Part shown: positions 62,036 through 64,000 of the stretch, in pieces
Numbering within the stretch: the first letter of the stretch is position 1
Layout: the number at the start of each line of letters is the position of its first letter
Source: Ancistrus triradiatus
Taxonomy: Eukaryota > Chordata > Actinopteri > Siluriformes > Loricariidae
NCBI GenBank assembly: GCA_025084515.1
Contig: JAJAGP010000215.1
Location: 62,001 to 126,000 of the forward strand
DNA: 64,000 nucleotides
Direction: 5' to 3'
The notes under the pieces: generated by a model
The model's database searches: none
What the model was told of the DNA's origin: nothing
What the model saw: the letters and a program-made list of their open reading frames with translations, nothing else
Made by a program: the position numbers and the translations under genes

Positions 62036-63559
62036 AGCTTTTTCTTTACCTTTGAAGAAGGCTAATAATGGTTCATGAGATTCCATTGCACAGTCTATGT
62101 GTCCAATGAAACGTCAAGTGTAGTCAGTCACTACGCATGCCCTGGCATACAAAGAGAGGTGGGCGTACCCTACAAAGTCTGATTTGGAGGTTGGGAGGAC
62201 GCACTGTCCTGCCTACAGTCTACTGTGCATGCTTTGGCTCCAATTTTCATCTGCTGTGCAAGGACACCAAAGATGGCAACTCCCAACTTCAACGGTGACA
62301 TAACGTCCATTGTATATACAGTTTGTGGCTTTCAGTCAGTGCCAGTTCCTTTCAGTTTTTCACATACATCAATGCACATTTTAAAATATTTAAAAGAAAG
62401 CTAATCAGGCTGCAGGCAAGGTAATGATAGCTCAGGGCTAGATGTTTTGGCCACTTATAACTGGATAACCTACCAAAAGTACATATTAGAGCACTAAAGC
62501 AAATGACGTCTGTTATGTAAGAGTAAAAAGTACTAAATCTTTGATGCTCATTTGTTCTTAATTTCTCATCCATGGCAGAATAAACCACTTTAGTGTCAAA
62601 TCGCTTAACCTATTTAGTGTGTAACTATTTAGTGTTGACCATTTTCATTCAGTTGGGCCACTACGACTGATAGGGAAGCAGAGGGGTACAGCTGTGTCCC
62701 GCTAAATTGTGTGCGTGTTCCAATACGACAAGTAGTCTTCTTGTGATTTGCCCGTAATGCACTTTATGCTAGTCTGGCATTAAAAACTACAAAAGACGAA
62801 GAAGAAGTGACGCCCTTGAGCACTTCCTGTCTACGCAGGCCAGAAGCGGATCTCCAGCCAATCAGAAGCTTTGATTCATTTGAACGTGAAGCGGCTTCGC
62901 TTTTGTCGGATTTGTGGTTATTACCTTTTCTGCCTAGTTTTACTTTTAACATGTTAAAAATGGACATTTTATCTAGCCAGTGACCATTGGAAAAGTTATT
63001 GGACGATCATGTCAAGGTGACTATTGTTATTACTTTATGAATCACGTTGCTTTTTGAACTATTCTGTTTCTGCATCGTTAACCTTTATGCTGGTTTCTCG
63101 CTCGCTTAATCACAGCTGAAAGTTTATATGTATATAACGCTGTTAACATTAATTTAAGGCCAAGGCCAAGTTAAAGTTAATATGGTACCGAGTTACAAGG
63201 TTTCTTAACGTACAGGAAACACATCCTGAAAATACTTGAGCCTCAATGTTTATCATGCATGTGACACAAAAACCAACTCCGAGCACTTCGTGAGCAGCCT
63301 CTTTCTTTTACTTGTTCACTTTAATCGTAATGTTGGCAACATGTTGGTACATTTTCGTGCCAGTAAATTGTTGACTACATTTCTCACAATGCTCTTCTGC
63401 TTAGCGGCGCCCTAGATTACTAGTAGACACTACTCGTGTCTTTCGGTCTAGTTTTATTCTGGGACTTTGAGTTAAGTTCTGTAGTCATACCTGATTATTA
63501 GGATCAATACGCTGTGAGTTAGAAAACGAAGTCACTGGTTTACACATTTTTGAATGTGT
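62036..63559. other. Low-repeat region near the right edge
   Basis: Apart from a short repeat shared with 53.15 kb (62400-62465) and the candidate promoter at 62755-63015, I recognise nothing. No ORF with family similarity. Confidence 0.35.
62755..63015 (+). promoter_or_regulatory. Candidate promoter / first exon of a further gene
   Basis: A repeat-free stretch with an ETS-like cacttcctgt, a CCAAT box (agccaatcag) and two ATTGG boxes, followed by an ATG at 63009 with a plausible donor eight bases later (ATGTCAAG|gtgact). In human the next gene after AGPAT4 is PRKN, but its first codons (ATG ATA G) do not match. Speculative. Confidence 0.2.
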
Positions 63560-64000
63560 AACACTTCAAACCTTGAAGCAGCTGGGCTACAGCAGCAGAA
63601 AACCACACCGGATGCCACTCCTGTCAGCTAACAACATGCAGCTGAATATACAATTCACACTGGCTCACCAATATTAGACAATAGACGATTGGAAGAACTT
63701 TGACTGGTCTGACTAGTCTCGATTTCTGCTGTGACATTCAGACCGGTCGGGTCAGAATTAAGACGTAAATAACATGAAAGCATAGACTCATCCTGTCTTG
63801 TATCAACATTTCAGGCTGCTGGTGGTGTAATGGTGTAGCGGATATTTTCTTGCCCCAGTTTAGGCCCTTTAAAACAAATTGAACATTGTTTAAACACCAC
63901 AGCTTACCTGAGTATTGTTGCTGACCACATGTATCTCTTTATGATCACAGTATACCATCACCAGTCTTCTGATGCCATGATACCATGTCACAAAGCTCAA
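63560..64000 (+). mobile_element. Tc1/mariner family I element, running off the right edge
   Basis: gggctacagcagcagaaaac, cactcctgtcagctaacaac, gattggaagaactttgactg and ggtggtgtaatggtgtagcg are family signatures in + orientation; frameshifted. Same family as 44700-45340. Confidence 0.65.

Noticed and set aside
62755..63015. First exon of PRKN
   Set aside because: PRKN begins ATG ATA G before its first intron; here the ATG is followed by TCA AG, so the expected match is absent.

Overview
This is vertebrate nuclear DNA from a teleost fish. The genes have many small exons with GT-AG introns, base composition is AT-rich, and the introns are packed with fish-type repeats: Tc1/mariner transposons, tRNA-derived SINEs, LINE fragments, hAT-like remnants and microsatellites. 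Nothing prokaryotic or viral was recognised. The repeat mix resembles that of otophysan fish such as catfishes, but the species cannot be fixed from the sequence alone.

Two host genes are clear. MAP3K4 (MEKK4) lies on the + strand from the left edge to 39601. I can assemble 26 coding segments in continuous reading phase, encoding about 1,526 residues up to the natural stop; only the first coding exon is missing, to the left. AGPAT4 (lysophosphatidic acid acyltransferase delta) lies on the - strand from 48104 down to 40569, in eight coding exons that give a complete 378-residue protein, the same length as human AGPAT4. The two genes converge tail to tail with about 1 kb between stop codons, the arrangement known from human 6q26. 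They do not form a pathway together: one is a stress-kinase component, the other a phospholipid enzyme.

Layout: 1-16.6 kb, 5' half of MAP3K4 (large exon at 2929-4208) with Tc1, hAT and LINE debris, an inverted transposase pair and a minisatellite. 16.6-24.7 kb, two large introns with a foldback element, an R2-type LINE without its reverse transcriptase, a Tc1 inside another Tc1, and an L1-like LINE ending in a large inverted repeat. 24.7-39.9 kb, 3' half of MAP3K4 including the whole kinase domain. 40.5-48.2 kb, AGPAT4. 48.2-64 kb, no certain coding exon: possible AGPAT4 promoter DNA near 51.9 kb and an archive of nested transposons up to three deep.

The most useful observations are a GC-AG intron in MAP3K4, a phase-symmetric Pro-rich cassette exon, an ATT microsatellite fused to a splice donor, the RT-less R2-type element, a near-perfect palindrome at 57.9 kb, and several nested insertions that give a relative order of transposon activity. 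I found no convincing new biological system.
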